From Prochlorococcus sp. AG-402-K04 (GTDB lineage: Bacteria > Cyanobacteriota > Cyanobacteriia > PCC-6307 > Cyanobiaceae): 64,000 bases of DNA. Below, piece by piece: positions 1 through 9,523 of this stretch. Position numbers and translations under genes: made by a program. The DNA lies in assembly GCA_003216895.1 (NCBI GenBank), contig QCID01000003.1:1-64000 (forward strand). Reading direction: 5' to 3'. Below the pieces are notes generated by a model, which was not told where the DNA came from, ran no database searches, and saw only the letters and a program-made list of their open reading frames with translations. Each line of letters opens with the position of its first letter. Within the stretch, counting starts at the first letter, position 1.

Positions 1-1251
1 TTTGGAAGTATCATTTTCTTTTTAGGTTTTTCAGGAATACTATTTGCCTTTTTATCTTATTGGAGATCTCTAAGATCTCCAATAAGATTAGTGGATATTT
101 TAAACAGAAATAATTATAAATGGTCATGGATTTATTATAATTTAATTACGTGTTGGACTTTTACAACTTTAATTCCTAATAAGGATGAAAGATATATTGC
201 ATGTACAATACCATTAATTATTTTAATATTAGCCCTTGGGTTCTCTAAGTGGAGTGATTGGCTAGATACTAGTTTTAGATTTAAATCTTATGGTTTATTT
301 TTGATTCCACCTTTAAGTTTTTTATTTTCCAATTCTATTAATAAATTTGACACTTTAGATGATATTTCAATTAAGTATTATCCTGTTAAAGACATTATAT
401 CGATAGTTCGATCTTATCAGAATTTTGATGAAAAAGAAACAGTTATTGTTGTTCCTAGTACACCCAATATTAATCAGCATAATGTAAGTTATTTTGGGAG
501 AATGCAAGGTGGAAATATTTTAGGAAGACAACTTGGTCAATCCCTTTTGCATATAGAACCTGTTCTTAAATATTCTAATTGGATTATTTTAGCTGAGGGA
601 GATCAAGGCTCAGTTTCGAATAATTCATTGGTTCTAGACAAATCTATTAGAGATAGTTCTCTTTTTATAAAAGTTAGAGAATTTCCTAGAGAAAAAGGAG
701 GAAGCTATTCTTTATGGAAGCGAACTTCAAGTTCAATAAAGCAAAATCAATTTCACGATAGATTTGTTCAATTAGCAAAAGGTATGGATCAGGGTCCATT
801 AGGTATTAAATTGATATTTGATGAAATAGAAATAGAACATATGCTAGATGGTCATTTTAAATATCAAAATATAGTTAGAGATAAGGCTTTTAATAAAATA
901 AGATCTAACCCCGAAGACGTAGAATCTTTATGGTCCTTATCGCTTCTGAAGATATTATCGAACAGACCTTCTGAAGCAGATATTTATCTTAGAGATTTAG
1001 AAATTTTATTGCCGAATAATCCCTGGCCAAGTTCTTATAGAAGTATTGTTAACCTTGCCTCTTGGAATCCTTGGAAGGCCTCCTTAATTGCAGATAGAGC
1101 TTATAAAAGAAATCCTAATTACTTTCTAAAAAGTTTAGGTGATATTAGTGGAGTTTTTCGAGGAAGTTTTTGGAGGTTGTCCTCTGCTTCTAAAAGTATT
1201 CCTAATGCAATAAAAAATATTGATGAAGCTTTAAAACCTGTAGAGAGATAG
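1..1251 (+). CDS. Membrane glycosyltransferase (GT39/ArnT-like), C-terminal part
   Basis: The frame is open from base 1, so the gene begins outside the window; the GTG at 91 is internal. The visible part starts with a hydrophobic helix, then a short loop with an N-K-D-E-R-Y motif, then another helix. The K-x-E-R-Y element before a transmembrane segment is typical of dolichyl-phosphate-mannose-type (PMT/ArnT) transferases. The last 250 residues are soluble, and the stretch with NPEDVESLWSLSLLK and LLPNNPWPSSY looks like tetratricopeptide-type helices. It probably transfers a sugar from a lipid-linked donor at the membrane. Acceptor and donor cannot be told from this fragment. The family call is moderately sure; the catalytic N-terminal loop is not in the window. 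Confidence 0.7.
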   Translation, partial: FGSIIFFLGFSGILFAFLSYWRSLRSPIRLVDILNRNNYKWSWIYYNLITCWTFTTLIPNKDERYIACTIPLIILILALGFSKWSDWLDTSFRFKSYGLFLIPPLSFLFSNSINKFDTLDDISIKYYPVKDIISIVRSYQNFDEKETVIVVPSTPNINQHNVSYFGRMQGGNILGRQLGQSLLHIEPVLKYSNWIILAEGDQGSVSNNSLVLDKSIRDSSLFIKVREFPREKGGSYSLWKRTSSSIKQNQFHDRFVQLAKGMDQGPLGIKLIFDEIEIEHMLDGHFKYQNIVRDKAFNKIRSNPEDVESLWSLSLLKILSNRPSEADIYLRDLEILLPNNPWPSSYRSIVNLASWNPWKASLIADRAYKRNPNYFLKSLGDISGVFRGSFWRLSSASKSIPNAIKNIDEALKPVER

Positions 1252-1287
1252 ATGATAAGAGAAAATATTAAGCTTGATTTGCGGGAT

Positions 1288-1458
1288 TCAAAGTAGGTCT
1301 CTTTCAAATGTTTTTGTTATTTCTTTTAGAAAGTCAACTATTTGGATATTTGTATACCCAAGTTCAGTTCTAAGCCCTTTGCATGACGAAGTAATCTCCT
1401 TCCAAATGTCAGCTCTTACAATAGCTTCTCTGTCTTTTAGGTAGCGCTCTTCCTTCAT
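1288..1458 (-). CDS. Small hypothetical protein, 56 aa
   Basis: An ATG-started 56-codon frame begins MKEERYLKDREAIVRADIW and ends TFERDLL. It is charged, predicted helical, and has no membrane segment. It is convergent with the truncated glycosyltransferase, with 36 bases between stops. Its composition (balanced Lys/Glu/Arg, few rare residues) looks like real protein rather than translated AT-rich spacer. No family was recognised. Confidence 0.5.
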   Translation of the reverse strand: MKEERYLKDREAIVRADIWKEITSSCKGLRTELGYTNIQIVDFLKEITKTFERDLL

Positions 1459-1822
1459 TTTGATTTAGTTAAGTAATGTGTGGTTTCTGAGCTTTTAAGA
1501 AAAACAATCAAATAAATCTTCAAGATTGAATAGGTGGTTTCGATTGATGTCAGATCATTATCTTAAAATTTAAAAAATACTTATTCATTGATTACCTTAA
1601 CGAAAAAACAAAAGAATTATGGCTATTATGAGATACTTGTAGGTATTAAATATTTGATTTACTTATCTTAGTTGGACAAAAAATAAATCATTTTTAAGAT
1701 TTTCTGGCTTATTTACCATTTGCTTGAATTTTTAAACATGTTTTTTCACTTTTCTTTCTTGTATTAATCTATTTCTTCTATAACTTTTGTTAAATATATC
1801 TATTCTCAATTACAGAAGTAAT
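1459..1822. other. AT-rich spacer with no recognised gene
   Basis: About 360 bases of very AT-rich sequence between a 56-aa ORF and a tRNA-like remnant. No convincing reading frame, strong hairpin or repeat was seen. Confidence 0.5.
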
Positions 1823-1880
1823 AGCGGGGATTCAAAATCCCTGGAAGTAACCCCGCAAATGCTAGTTTTGAGACTAGCAT
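1823..1880 (-). pseudogene. Decayed tRNA-Ser 3' half
   Basis: On the minus strand this stretch aligns with the anticodon stem-loop, variable arm and T arm of the intact tRNA-Ser at 2067-2153. It keeps the CTAGT/ACTAG anticodon stem, but the loop reads CTCAAA, one base shorter than CTTGAAA. It keeps a GGGATTTTGAATCCC T-arm-like hairpin. The acceptor 5' strand and D arm are not recognisable. Both copies share the same orientation about 190 bp apart, which suggests an old tandem duplication or a remnant left by an integration event. Confidence 0.6.
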
Positions 1881-2066
1881 AATTTATGTGATACCAATAG
1901 TTTCTAGCGTTCTTTTTAAGTAAAAATAAAATGGTTGAACAAAAAACTATTTTAATTTTTAGTAATTTATTTTAATTTTTCCTTAATTTAACTAATATTT
2001 TATCTTATTTGTCATATAGCAGGGGAAAGAGGATAATTAAATAACTCCAAACTCACCGACAAAGAG

Positions 2067-2153
2067 CGGAGAGTGGGGGATTCGAACCCCCGATGGAGTT
2101 GCCCCCATGCTAGTTTTCAAGACTAGAGCCATAAACCACTCGACCAACTCTCC
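2067..2153 (-). tRNA. tRNA-Ser (anticodon UGA)
   Basis: The minus strand folds into a class II tRNA. The acceptor stem is GGAGAGT/ACTCTCC. The anticodon stem CTAGT/ACTAG encloses the loop CTTGAAA with anticodon TGA. There is a long variable arm, and a T arm GGGGG-TTCGAAT-CCCCC. The discriminator base is G and CCA is not encoded. The long variable arm and UGA anticodon identify serine. Confidence 0.95.
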
Positions 2154-2353
2154 ACATACGATTTTACAGCATTAGCTTCTAAAATCTTAAAAAAATTCCT
2201 CAAACAACAATTTCAGCTCTATTTGCTATTAATTTAGTTTCAAAGAGAACCCTTCTAGACTTTTAAAAATTTCAGAACCTATAGATTCTTTGTATATATA
2301 AATGTCAGTGAAATAATTTGTGCAATAATCTTAGTCATTGGTAAATCACATTC

Positions 2354-2548
2354 ATGGCAAGCAACAAGAGCCCACAATCTCGTTTCCTTGGAGACCTTCC
2401 TATGGAAGGTGGGATTAGTCAAAAAGAAAAATATCGTTATGTAGCTCACTTGATGTTTTTTATTGGATGCGCACTTTTTTCCTTTGGGATTTGGGCTCTC
2501 TCTGGTTTTACAGCTTCAAGCGGTGCAACAGGACCATTTCCTTTCTAA
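2354..2548 (+). CDS. Small single-helix membrane protein, 64 aa (family A)
   Basis: A 64-residue protein with a polar N-terminus and one hydrophobic helix at about residues 29-50 (YVAHLMFFIGCALFSFGIWAL), ending in a Gly/Ala-rich tail. It resembles the 67-residue product at 36081-36284: both have R/K-Y, then V-A, M-M/F-F, G, LFSFG/LLTLG and W-L in the same register. It lacks the ExxNGR..MxGF motif of high-light-inducible proteins. It is monocistronic, downstream of tRNA-Ser and on the opposite strand. Probably a thylakoid or plasma membrane protein; function unknown. Confidence 0.75.
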   Translation: MASNKSPQSRFLGDLPMEGGISQKEKYRYVAHLMFFIGCALFSFGIWALSGFTASSGATGPFPF

Positions 2549-2598
2549 GATGAGAGGAATATACAATTGATTTTGAATTAGTAGACCTAAATAAAAAA

Positions 2599-2862
2599 TT
2601 ATTGAACAGACAACTTATTTATAGTATTTTCTCTATCTTCAATAAGAGTTAGGAGCCATTTTGATCCTAGTGCTCTAGAAATACTTCTGTTTTTTATTAG
2701 TTCACAAATTCTTTTATAAAGCTTGTCTGATTCAATATTGGAATTGAACCATTTTTCGAATTTGAGAATTTCATCAGGGTTTTTGCAAGCTCTCAGTTGA
2801 TCAATAAGTGCATCATTAGTGCTTGTGCCATTTATCTTTAATGGTTTATTCGTCGTAGTCAT
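2599..2862 (-). CDS. Hypothetical protein, 87 aa
   Basis: An 87-residue soluble, mostly helical protein with a Thr/Asn-rich N-terminus and then a helical core (DALIDQLRACKNPDEILKF). One Cys at about residue 26 and another at about residue 53. No family recognised. It is convergent with the 64-aa membrane protein gene and separated from nrdJ by about 160 bases. The ATG start is good and codon composition matches the neighbours. Confidence 0.6.
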   Translation of the reverse strand: MTTTNKPLKINGTSTNDALIDQLRACKNPDEILKFEKWFNSNIESDKLYKRICELIKNRSISRALGSKWLLTLIEDRENTINKLSVQ

Positions 2863-3024
2863 TTAAATTTTAAGGAACTCAATACATATTTAATAATTAG
2901 CCAAATTTTCCAATTTGGACAATTACATTTAAAACTTCTTTGAGAAATTAAACTTATTTTATTAGATCAGTAATTTCTTTCTGTTGATATCAGAATACCT
3001 TCACTCGAAGTTAAATCACTGTTT

Positions 3025-5361
3025 TTAGGCTGGTTTCGCAAGTGGGAGTAAGCATTTATCAGAATCGCAACCTGCTGGCCCTGCCTCGCTAAGTTCCCCT
3101 TGATCATATCGACTAAGACCATCAAAGAAATCACAATTGTTCCTTCTTTTTATGACTTCTGATTGCAATTTTTTGTAGCATTCTTCGTTAATAGGCTCAA
3201 ATGGAAGTCTTGGGAAGGTTGCATTTGCATCAAACCTTGCTAGCAAGGCAGCTGAAATATAACCTTTATTTTCATTGATTGAGTTATGGAGAGCTTTAGC
3301 TAAACCATCTATCTCATTTTCTCTGAATTCGATTGTGGCAGAGGTGTTATGGTCTGTGTAGTTTGTTTGAACTTGCATATAAAAATCAAATTGTGCAAGA
3401 GCTGAAAAGTTATTGATATCTATTTCATCAGCCCCAGGTATGTTTGCCCAACTTACCTCAGTCGGGATTTCAACTAGCCACTCAGTACATTTTGGATCAA
3501 ATGGATTGTCTAGTAGTTTTCCATTTTCATCTTTATCTGACTGGGAAGGAACGATTGTATAGCCATAATCCATGCAAGCCAATGCGACTGGATCGTTCTT
3601 TCTAAAAGTAATTCTTCTAATAAAACGCTGAGCTTTTGGGGGATGCCAACCTGGAGAAGCCCCTGTCAGAAGACTTTTCGTGCCAGCAGGTTGAACTGTT
3701 GTACAACGACTTGGACGTCGAATATTATGTCTATCACAATAATCAAATACTGTATCGTTGACGATCTTCCTCCATCGACTCAAAAAAGTAGCTTCTTTGA
3801 GTTTGAAATCCTTTCCTTCTTCTGTCTCAGGTCGTCCGGCTTCCCACCATTTTAACCATGGAGTCCCAAAAGCATGAACAAAAAAGTCAAAAAGTCCTGT
3901 AAAACTGACCCCGACAATAGGATCCCATTCACGACTTTTTCTGTATCGCTCGACTTCGAATCGATGATTAAGGAGGCAAGCAACTGAAAAAGCTGCTGCT
4001 TTGAAAGCATCTTCTTGTTGATTTATGTCTAATGGATCAATTTGATTAAGATGAATTTCTGCAAGATTACAGTGAAAATCTGAACCTAGAATCTCTCCGC
4101 AAGGATTAAGACCATATCTACTGAGTCTGTGAAAAAGTTCATTATCATCAAATGGACCATAATTTAATTGAATCCATTTGGAGGCTTCTTCTTTACCTTG
4201 GTCGCAATAGATATCTATAAATTCATTCCTGAGCTCTACTGTTGAAAGTATGTCAGCATTTGAGCGAGCAATTGCTTCTGGTGCAAATTGGATAGCTCCC
4301 TCACCTGAATGAAATTGCTTGGTAACGGCATCGACAAGAACTTCTAATTCAGGTTTGGTGTGGTAAACACGAGTATGGTTGGCCATTCTTAATGCATCTT
4401 TCTCTGGGTCAATACTCCAATTACCATCAGAGTCCTGCTTCCATAAATTTTCTTTAGCACCAGCCGCTTCTAAATCGTGGGCAGAAAATTGGCGCATACC
4501 TGCACTTCTTCTAATATTGCCAGCAACAATTGTGACGGCTGCTTCGTCGATGAGCAGGCAACATTCAATTGAAGTTAGTTTTCTTCCTACTGCTTTGTTT
4601 AAAAGATTTGCTACGCGAGGATATAAATCTTTGAGTTTCACTGGGTTCGCCATGCCTCCGAAACCTTTGAGTGATTCACCCGCTGGCCTTACATCTTTTA
4701 AATCAATAGACACATTGATAACTTTAGAATTGAAGCTATTGTCACTGCTTAATTCAAGGATTTTTTGATAGCTATCAACCCATCCACGTCTACTATCCCC
4801 AACTTTTATGATTACGTTACTGTCCTTAATAGAGAATGTAGTTTTTTCATTTCTTTCTTCAGAGGGAGTTAAACCAATATCTGAAACATTTTCAATATTA
4901 ATTTTATTTGTAATCTCTGGCAGTTGATCAATCAAGTGAGGTTCAATTATTGCACCTGTTCCGCATCCCATCATGGCTAAGTCCATCATGAGTCCAAAGG
5001 CTTGCCAATCAACAAGATTCGTTGAGGTGCAATTGTAGGCTCCAGAAAAATTTTTTTCTTTCTCAATCCATTCTGTTCCGCCTATCCAAAGCCATCTGCC
5101 TGAGGGAAGAGCCTTTTTCTCCTGTTGCATTCTTTGCATTAAATTTATTTCTGATTCGTTTAATCTTCCAAGCTTCTTTAGACCATTAAGGTTTCTTGTA
5201 TTTACTTGTTCCCAGCTTTCACGACCTGCTGGAAGTTTTCTACTATAAGTCCTATAAAAGACAGGATTAGCTGCAGGTGCTGTTATTGGAAAATCAGTCG
5301 TAACATTTTTTTTACCCGATTCTGAATTATTGGTTTCGGGCTGGCTTGTTGCGATTGTCAA
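3025..5361 (-). CDS. nrdJ: Adenosylcobalamin-dependent ribonucleotide reductase (class II)
   Basis: Reduces ribonucleotides to deoxyribonucleotides for DNA synthesis using coenzyme B12, without oxygen or an iron centre. At 778 residues it matches the monomeric RTPR type. Visible elements: YNCTST with Cys111 (one half of the redox pair), NPCGEI near residue 425 (the thiyl-radical Cys) with a second Cys ten residues on, and the C-terminal shuttle cysteines at 765 and 770 in a C-x4-C motif eight residues from the end. The start MTIATSQPE gives a natural N-terminus. The 113-base gap to the divergent methyltransferase is too short for a full cobalamin riboswitch; it holds a TAACGC...GCGTTA inverted repeat. 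Confidence 0.95.
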   Translation of the reverse strand: MTIATSQPETNNSESGKKNVTTDFPITAPAANPVFYRTYSRKLPAGRESWEQVNTRNLNGLKKLGRLNESEINLMQRMQQEKKALPSGRWLWIGGTEWIEKEKNFSGAYNCTSTNLVDWQAFGLMMDLAMMGCGTGAIIEPHLIDQLPEITNKINIENVSDIGLTPSEERNEKTTFSIKDSNVIIKVGDSRRGWVDSYQKILELSSDNSFNSKVINVSIDLKDVRPAGESLKGFGGMANPVKLKDLYPRVANLLNKAVGRKLTSIECCLLIDEAAVTIVAGNIRRSAGMRQFSAHDLEAAGAKENLWKQDSDGNWSIDPEKDALRMANHTRVYHTKPELEVLVDAVTKQFHSGEGAIQFAPEAIARSNADILSTVELRNEFIDIYCDQGKEEASKWIQLNYGPFDDNELFHRLSRYGLNPCGEILGSDFHCNLAEIHLNQIDPLDINQQEDAFKAAAFSVACLLNHRFEVERYRKSREWDPIVGVSFTGLFDFFVHAFGTPWLKWWEAGRPETEEGKDFKLKEATFLSRWRKIVNDTVFDYCDRHNIRRPSRCTTVQPAGTKSLLTGASPGWHPPKAQRFIRRITFRKNDPVALACMDYGYTIVPSQSDKDENGKLLDNPFDPKCTEWLVEIPTEVSWANIPGADEIDINNFSALAQFDFYMQVQTNYTDHNTSATIEFRENEIDGLAKALHNSINENKGYISAALLARFDANATFPRLPFEPINEECYKKLQSEVIKRRNNCDFFDGLSRYDQGELSEAGPAGCDSDKCLLPLAKPA

Positions 5362-5392
5362 AATCTTTGTATCCCTTAAGTAAGTTCTACGG

Positions 5393-5412
5393 TAACGCCA
5401 TGTATAGCGTTA
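5393..5412 (-). promoter_or_regulatory. Inverted repeat upstream of nrdJ, possible operator
   Basis: TAACGC and GCGTTA face each other across an eight-base spacer (CATGTATA), 32 bases upstream of the nrdJ start. The overall size and AT-rich centre recall an NrdR box, but the flanks do not match the usual ACAC...GTGT consensus. It could instead be an mRNA leader hairpin. Confidence 0.35.
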
Positions 5413-5474
5413 GCAAGTTTTTTTAACACCATCTACAGGGCTCCAAAGAAAAAACAAATTTTTTTCTTTTAGTA

Positions 5475-6158
5475 ATGAAGAGAACACCGGAACCAGAACT
5501 TATGCAAATCCCTTCGCAGGTAAGGGCTTACGCGGATGCAGATTTCTCTAGGAGTGATTCTATGGTTGTTAAATCACTTGAAAAATATTTAAAAAAAGCA
5601 GGAAGAACTCTTAATAAAAGTAATTTGATTCTTGATATGGCATGTGGGCCAGGAAATATTGCAGAGAGAATTGCCACGAAATGGCCTTTTGTAAATGTTG
5701 TTGGAATTGATGGCTCAAAGGAAATGTTGAATGAGGCAGAAAATAAACTTTCCGACAATCTTACGAAGAATCTCTCTTATGAATTGATTGACATTAATTC
5801 GATAGCCTCAGGTGATATACAGTTTCCTTTTAAAGCGGATGTCCTAGTAAGTAATAGTGCCTTGCATCATTTTCACGATCCTTATTGTTTTTGGGGTGCA
5901 TTAAAAAAACTTGGTAAAAGAAAGTGTATTCATATTCATCGTGATTTAATAAGGCCTACTTCTCCAGAAAAAGCATTTGAGCTAAAAGAAAAACATCTTT
6001 CAAATTCTCCAGAAATTCTAAAAAAGGATTTTTATGCATCTCTCAAGGCATCATTTACAGTTGAGGAAGTATCCCAACAGCTAGTCGATGCAGGTTTATC
6101 TCAATTAGAGGTTTTTCAAGTTGATGAGCTTTATTTTGAGATTATTGGGTGTATTTAA
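5475..6158 (+). CDS. Class I SAM-dependent methyltransferase
   Basis: A 227-residue Rossmann-type methyltransferase. Motif I is LDMACGPGNIAERIA at about residues 54-68, the acidic end of strand 2 is VVGIDGSKEML, and motif IV is a D-V-L-V-S-N-S-A-L-H-H-F segment typical of small-molecule methyltransferases. It is divergent from nrdJ and 35 bases upstream of prfC on the same strand, so the two may be cotranscribed. Substrate unknown. Confidence 0.8.
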   Translation: MKRTPEPELMQIPSQVRAYADADFSRSDSMVVKSLEKYLKKAGRTLNKSNLILDMACGPGNIAERIATKWPFVNVVGIDGSKEMLNEAENKLSDNLTKNLSYELIDINSIASGDIQFPFKADVLVSNSALHHFHDPYCFWGALKKLGKRKCIHIHRDLIRPTSPEKAFELKEKHLSNSPEILKKDFYASLKASFTVEEVSQQLVDAGLSQLEVFQVDELYFEIIGCI

Positions 6159-6193
6159 TCTTTCCCTGAACAATTGAACAACCAAAAACAATA

Positions 6194-7861
6194 ATGAAAT
6201 CAACTCCACAAGACAAGACTTATTTAGATCAAAATTTAGAAGAAGAGATAACTATATCTTTAAGTACGGAGGTTGGTAAAAGAAGAAATTTTGCGATTAT
6301 TTCCCACCCTGATGCAGGTAAAACCACTTTGACAGAAAAACTTTTACTTTATGGAGGAGCTATTCAACAAGCAGGAGCAGTAAAAGCAAGAGGAGAACAG
6401 AGAAAAGTTACTTCTGATTGGATGGAGCTTGAAAAACAAAGAGGCATTTCAATTACATCAACTGTTTTACAATTTGCCTATAAAGATAAGACCATTAATT
6501 TATTAGATACTCCTGGTCACCAAGATTTTTCGGAAGATACCTATAGGACACTTGCCGCTGCTGATAATGCTGTAATGCTTGAGGATGCAGCGAAAGGACT
6601 TGAACCTCAAACAAGAAAGCTTTTTGAGGTTTGCAGAATGCGACAAATACCAATTTTTACGTTCATCAATAAGATGGATAGGCCAGGTCAAGAACCGCTG
6701 GAATTATTAGATGAGATTGAGTCTGAATTAGGATTATCAACATTTGCAGTCAATTGGCCAATAGGAAGCGGTGAGCTTTTTAGAGGTGTTGTTGAGCGTG
6801 CAACAAAAGAGGTTATTTTATTTTCTAGAGCAGAACGAGGGAAACAATCTAATGAAATCAGGTTGAAAATTAATGATCCGGAACTAAAAAATTTAGTAGA
6901 GGAAGAACTATTGATAAAAGCACTTGAAGAGATTGAGATACTGGATGAGGCTGGGTGTGAATTAAATCAGGACTTAATCTTATCTGGCGAATTAACTCCT
7001 GTGTTTTTTGGATCTGCAATGACCAACTTCGGGGTTAGGCCATTTTTAGATAATTTTCTTGAGCTATCTCAGGGACCCGTTGCTCGAAATAGCTTCGATG
7101 GTCCAATTGTTCCTACAAGAGAATCATTCAGTGGATTTGTATTTAAATTACAAGCAAATATGGATCCAAAACATAGAGATAGAGTCGCTTTCGTGCGTGT
7201 ATGTAGTGGGAGGTTTAAGAAAGATATGACAGTTCAACACGCTAGGACGGGTAAACAAATCAGACTCTCAAGGCCACAAAAGATTTTTGGTCAAGATAGG
7301 GCCGTTGTTGATGATGCTTACCCTGGTGATGTTATTGGTTTGAATAATCCAGGGATGTTTTCAATTGGAGATACCTTATTTATTGGACCTAGAGTTGAAT
7401 TCGAGGGGATTCCTTGTTTTAGCCCCGAGATATTTAGTTGGTTAAGGAATCCAAATCCTTCAGCTTTTAAGAACTTTAGGAAAGGGGTCAATGAATTAAG
7501 AGAGGAGGGCGCAGTTCAAATCCTTTACGATAAAGATCAAAGTAAAAGAGATCCAATTTTGGCGGCAGTTGGTCAGCTTCAGCTTGAGGTGGTGCAACAT
7601 CGACTTGCTAGTGAATATGGAGTTGAAACTAGGCTTGAACCAATGGGTTATCAAGTCGCCAGATGGGTAAAAGGGGGATGGCCGGCTTTAGAGGAGGTTG
7701 GAAGAATTTTCAATTGTAAAACTGTCCAAGACGCCTGGCTTAGACCAGTACTGCTTTTTAAAAATGAATGGAATTTAAATCAGTTAAAGGATGATCATCC
7801 TGAAATGGAATTAAACTCAGTTGCTCCTGTTGTAAGTGGTGTTGATCCTGTTTCCCTCTAA
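6194..7861 (+). CDS. prfC: Peptide chain release factor 3
   Basis: A GTPase that removes RF1/RF2 from the ribosome after peptide release. The G1 loop HPDAGKTT is at residues 38-45. The switch region contains [14 protein letters not shown], followed by DTPGHQDF (G3) and the G4 motif NKMD in FINKMDRP. The EF-G-like domain II contains [16 protein letters not shown], which is diagnostic of RF3 rather than EF-G. At 555 residues it is slightly longer than the E. coli protein (529), mostly through an acidic N-terminal extension of about 20 residues before the G domain. Confidence 0.96.
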   Translation: MKSTPQDKTYLDQNLEEEITISLSTEVGKRRNFAIISHPDAGKTTLTEKLLLYGGAIQQAGAVKARGEQRKVTSDWMELEKQRGISITSTVLQFAYKDKTINLLDTPGHQDFSEDTYRTLAAADNAVMLEDAAKGLEPQTRKLFEVCRMRQIPIFTFINKMDRPGQEPLELLDEIESELGLSTFAVNWPIGSGELFRGVVERATKEVILFSRAERGKQSNEIRLKINDPELKNLVEEELLIKALEEIEILDEAGCELNQDLILSGELTPVFFGSAMTNFGVRPFLDNFLELSQGPVARNSFDGPIVPTRESFSGFVFKLQANMDPKHRDRVAFVRVCSGRFKKDMTVQHARTGKQIRLSRPQKIFGQDRAVVDDAYPGDVIGLNNPGMFSIGDTLFIGPRVEFEGIPCFSPEIFSWLRNPNPSAFKNFRKGVNELREEGAVQILYDKDQSKRDPILAAVGQLQLEVVQHRLASEYGVETRLEPMGYQVARWVKGGWPALEEVGRIFNCKTVQDAWLRPVLLFKNEWNLNQLKDDHPEMELNSVAPVVSGVDPVSL

Positions 7862-7916
7862 GGTAGATTAAGATCTGGTCATTAAAGAGAGCCATAAATC
7901 TTTTTTTGTAAAATCT

Positions 7917-8603
7917 ATGGATCCTGGTACTAATTCACAAAATTCAAATTCGCAAGATCCATATTTGATACTTGGAATAAATGAGGGTGCAAGCTTTGAT
8001 GCTATTCAAGAAGCAAGAGACAAAAAGTTAATAGAGGCAGGAGAGGATCAAATTACTAAAGCAAAAATAGAAGCTGCTTATGATTCGTTGCTTATGGTAA
8101 GTCTTAAGTCAAGACAACTTGGTAATGCAAGTAACGAGGCAATAAATGCTTCAAAGAAAGAAAATGAAGCCAAGAAAGTTGGTGATATAGGACCTGGTTC
8201 ACTTCTCACTAGGTTGAAAAATTTAAATCTTCCTAAATACGAAGCGTCAACATCTAACTTTTTACCAAGCCTAGATTTGCCATCTGGACAAGAATTAAAT
8301 ATACGGATTTCTCTTGGAATATTGGCTTTTTTACTAGTTTTAATTGTGCCCTCTGAAAGTGTTGAATTAATACTTTCATTTTCAACAATAGGTTTATTCA
8401 TTAGTCAGTCTCGTAGAGGTAGGCCTTTTTTTTCCTCTATTATCTGGTGCATTCTTCTTCTCAGCGTTGGTCTTTTATCCGGTGCTTTACTCTTAGGAGG
8501 TGCTCAATCATTTATTGATAACGCTGGATCATTGTCTTCAGATAAATTTGAGGCGATACCCGCAGTGTTTTTGCTTTGGTTAGGAGTGCTTTTCCTTGAT
8601 TAA
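7917..8603 (+). CDS. CPP1-like (DUF3353) J-like membrane protein
   Basis: 228 residues. The N-terminus (DPYLILGINEGASFDAIQEARDKKL) resembles the J-like domain of the chaperone-like protein of protochlorophyllide oxidoreductase (CPP1) family, without a clear HPD motif. The C-terminal 110 residues contain three or four hydrophobic helices. In plants the family stabilises POR in plastids. In cyanobacteria a similar membrane-bound role is an inference. Its stop is 4 bases before the stop of convergent hslO. Confidence 0.8.
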   Translation: MDPGTNSQNSNSQDPYLILGINEGASFDAIQEARDKKLIEAGEDQITKAKIEAAYDSLLMVSLKSRQLGNASNEAINASKKENEAKKVGDIGPGSLLTRLKNLNLPKYEASTSNFLPSLDLPSGQELNIRISLGILAFLLVLIVPSESVELILSFSTIGLFISQSRRGRPFFSSIIWCILLLSVGLLSGALLLGGAQSFIDNAGSLSSDKFEAIPAVFLLWLGVLFLD

Positions 8604-8607
8604 TGAT

Positions 8608-9507
8608 TTAATCGATTAAAGATATCAATTCATGCTCGTTAACAAGATAAACATTTTTGCAGAATTGACATGTAAGTTCTGCTTTCCCATCCTCTTTTAT
8701 TATTTCCAGAAGTTCTTTTTTTCCTAATATCTTTAATGCTGATAGGCTTCTTTGTCTAGAGCATCTACATTTAAAACGAACTTCTTGAGATGTGCTAATA
8801 ATATCTGAATGTGATTGATCAAGATCGGGAAAAATCTCTTCAATTAGAGAAATAAGGTTAGTCCCTTTTTTGTTTAATAACTCACTAAAAGAGTTAATTT
8901 CCTTACATCTCTCTTCAAGTAGGGATATCAATGAATAGTCTCGTTCTGCTTTCGGTAGTATTTGTGCTAATAATCCACCGCTACAAACTATTCCATCTTG
9001 ATTAATTCTTTCTCCAACAAAGACAGCTGATGGTGTTTGTTCAGAATGTAATAAATAGGAAGCTATGTCTTCACCTATTCCTCCATTAATTAATTCAACT
9101 GTGCTGTTGTGTGGCTCACCTTTCCCGTCATCTCTAATAACATGAAGATAGCCAATACCTGTAGCTTTTTTAAAATCAAATGTATAGTGATTGCTTTTAT
9201 TTTTAATTAGGTCTAATTCGAGACTTGGATCGCCTACATATCCTCTCACACTTCCATCTCTACCCGCATCAATAGTTAATCCTTTTAGTGGTCCATTTGA
9301 GCTTACCCTCAAAGTCACCCTTCCATGATTTACCTTCATTGAGCTTGCGAGCAGGAGGCTTGCACTCATAGCCCTACCTACAATTGCAGAAGTTAAATAT
9401 GAAAGAGAATGTCTTTTTTTTGCTTCTTTCGTTGATTCGGTTGTTGATACGGCGACTAATCTGATCCCTCCTTTGGCAGCAGTAGCTCTAACTAGTAAAT
9501 CTGTCAT
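8608..9507 (-). CDS. hslO: Redox-regulated chaperonin Hsp33
   Basis: 299 residues, the usual Hsp33 length. The N-terminus begins [18 protein letters not shown], as in cyanobacterial Hsp33. The C-terminal zinc/redox switch is intact: CRC at 247 and 249 and CQFC at 280 and 283, giving four cysteines that release zinc and form disulfides on oxidation to activate holdase function. The next gene, an ABC ATPase, lies upstream 16 bases away on the same strand, so the pair may be one transcript. Confidence 0.96.
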   Translation of the reverse strand: MTDLLVRATAAKGGIRLVAVSTTESTKEAKKRHSLSYLTSAIVGRAMSASLLLASSMKVNHGRVTLRVSSNGPLKGLTIDAGRDGSVRGYVGDPSLELDLIKNKSNHYTFDFKKATGIGYLHVIRDDGKGEPHNSTVELINGGIGEDIASYLLHSEQTPSAVFVGERINQDGIVCSGGLLAQILPKAERDYSLISLLEERCKEINSFSELLNKKGTNLISLIEEIFPDLDQSHSDIISTSQEVRFKCRCSRQRSLSALKILGKKELLEIIKEDGKAELTCQFCKNVYLVNEHELISLID

Positions 9508-9523
9508 TGAGTAGTTGAATTGT

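Noticed and set aside
2354..2548. High-light-inducible (Hli) protein
   Set aside because: The ExxNGR...MxGF chlorophyll-binding motif is absent in this and its paralogue.
5362..5474. Cobalamin riboswitch upstream of nrdJ
   Set aside because: The gap is 113 bases and lacks the B12 box; only a short palindrome is present.
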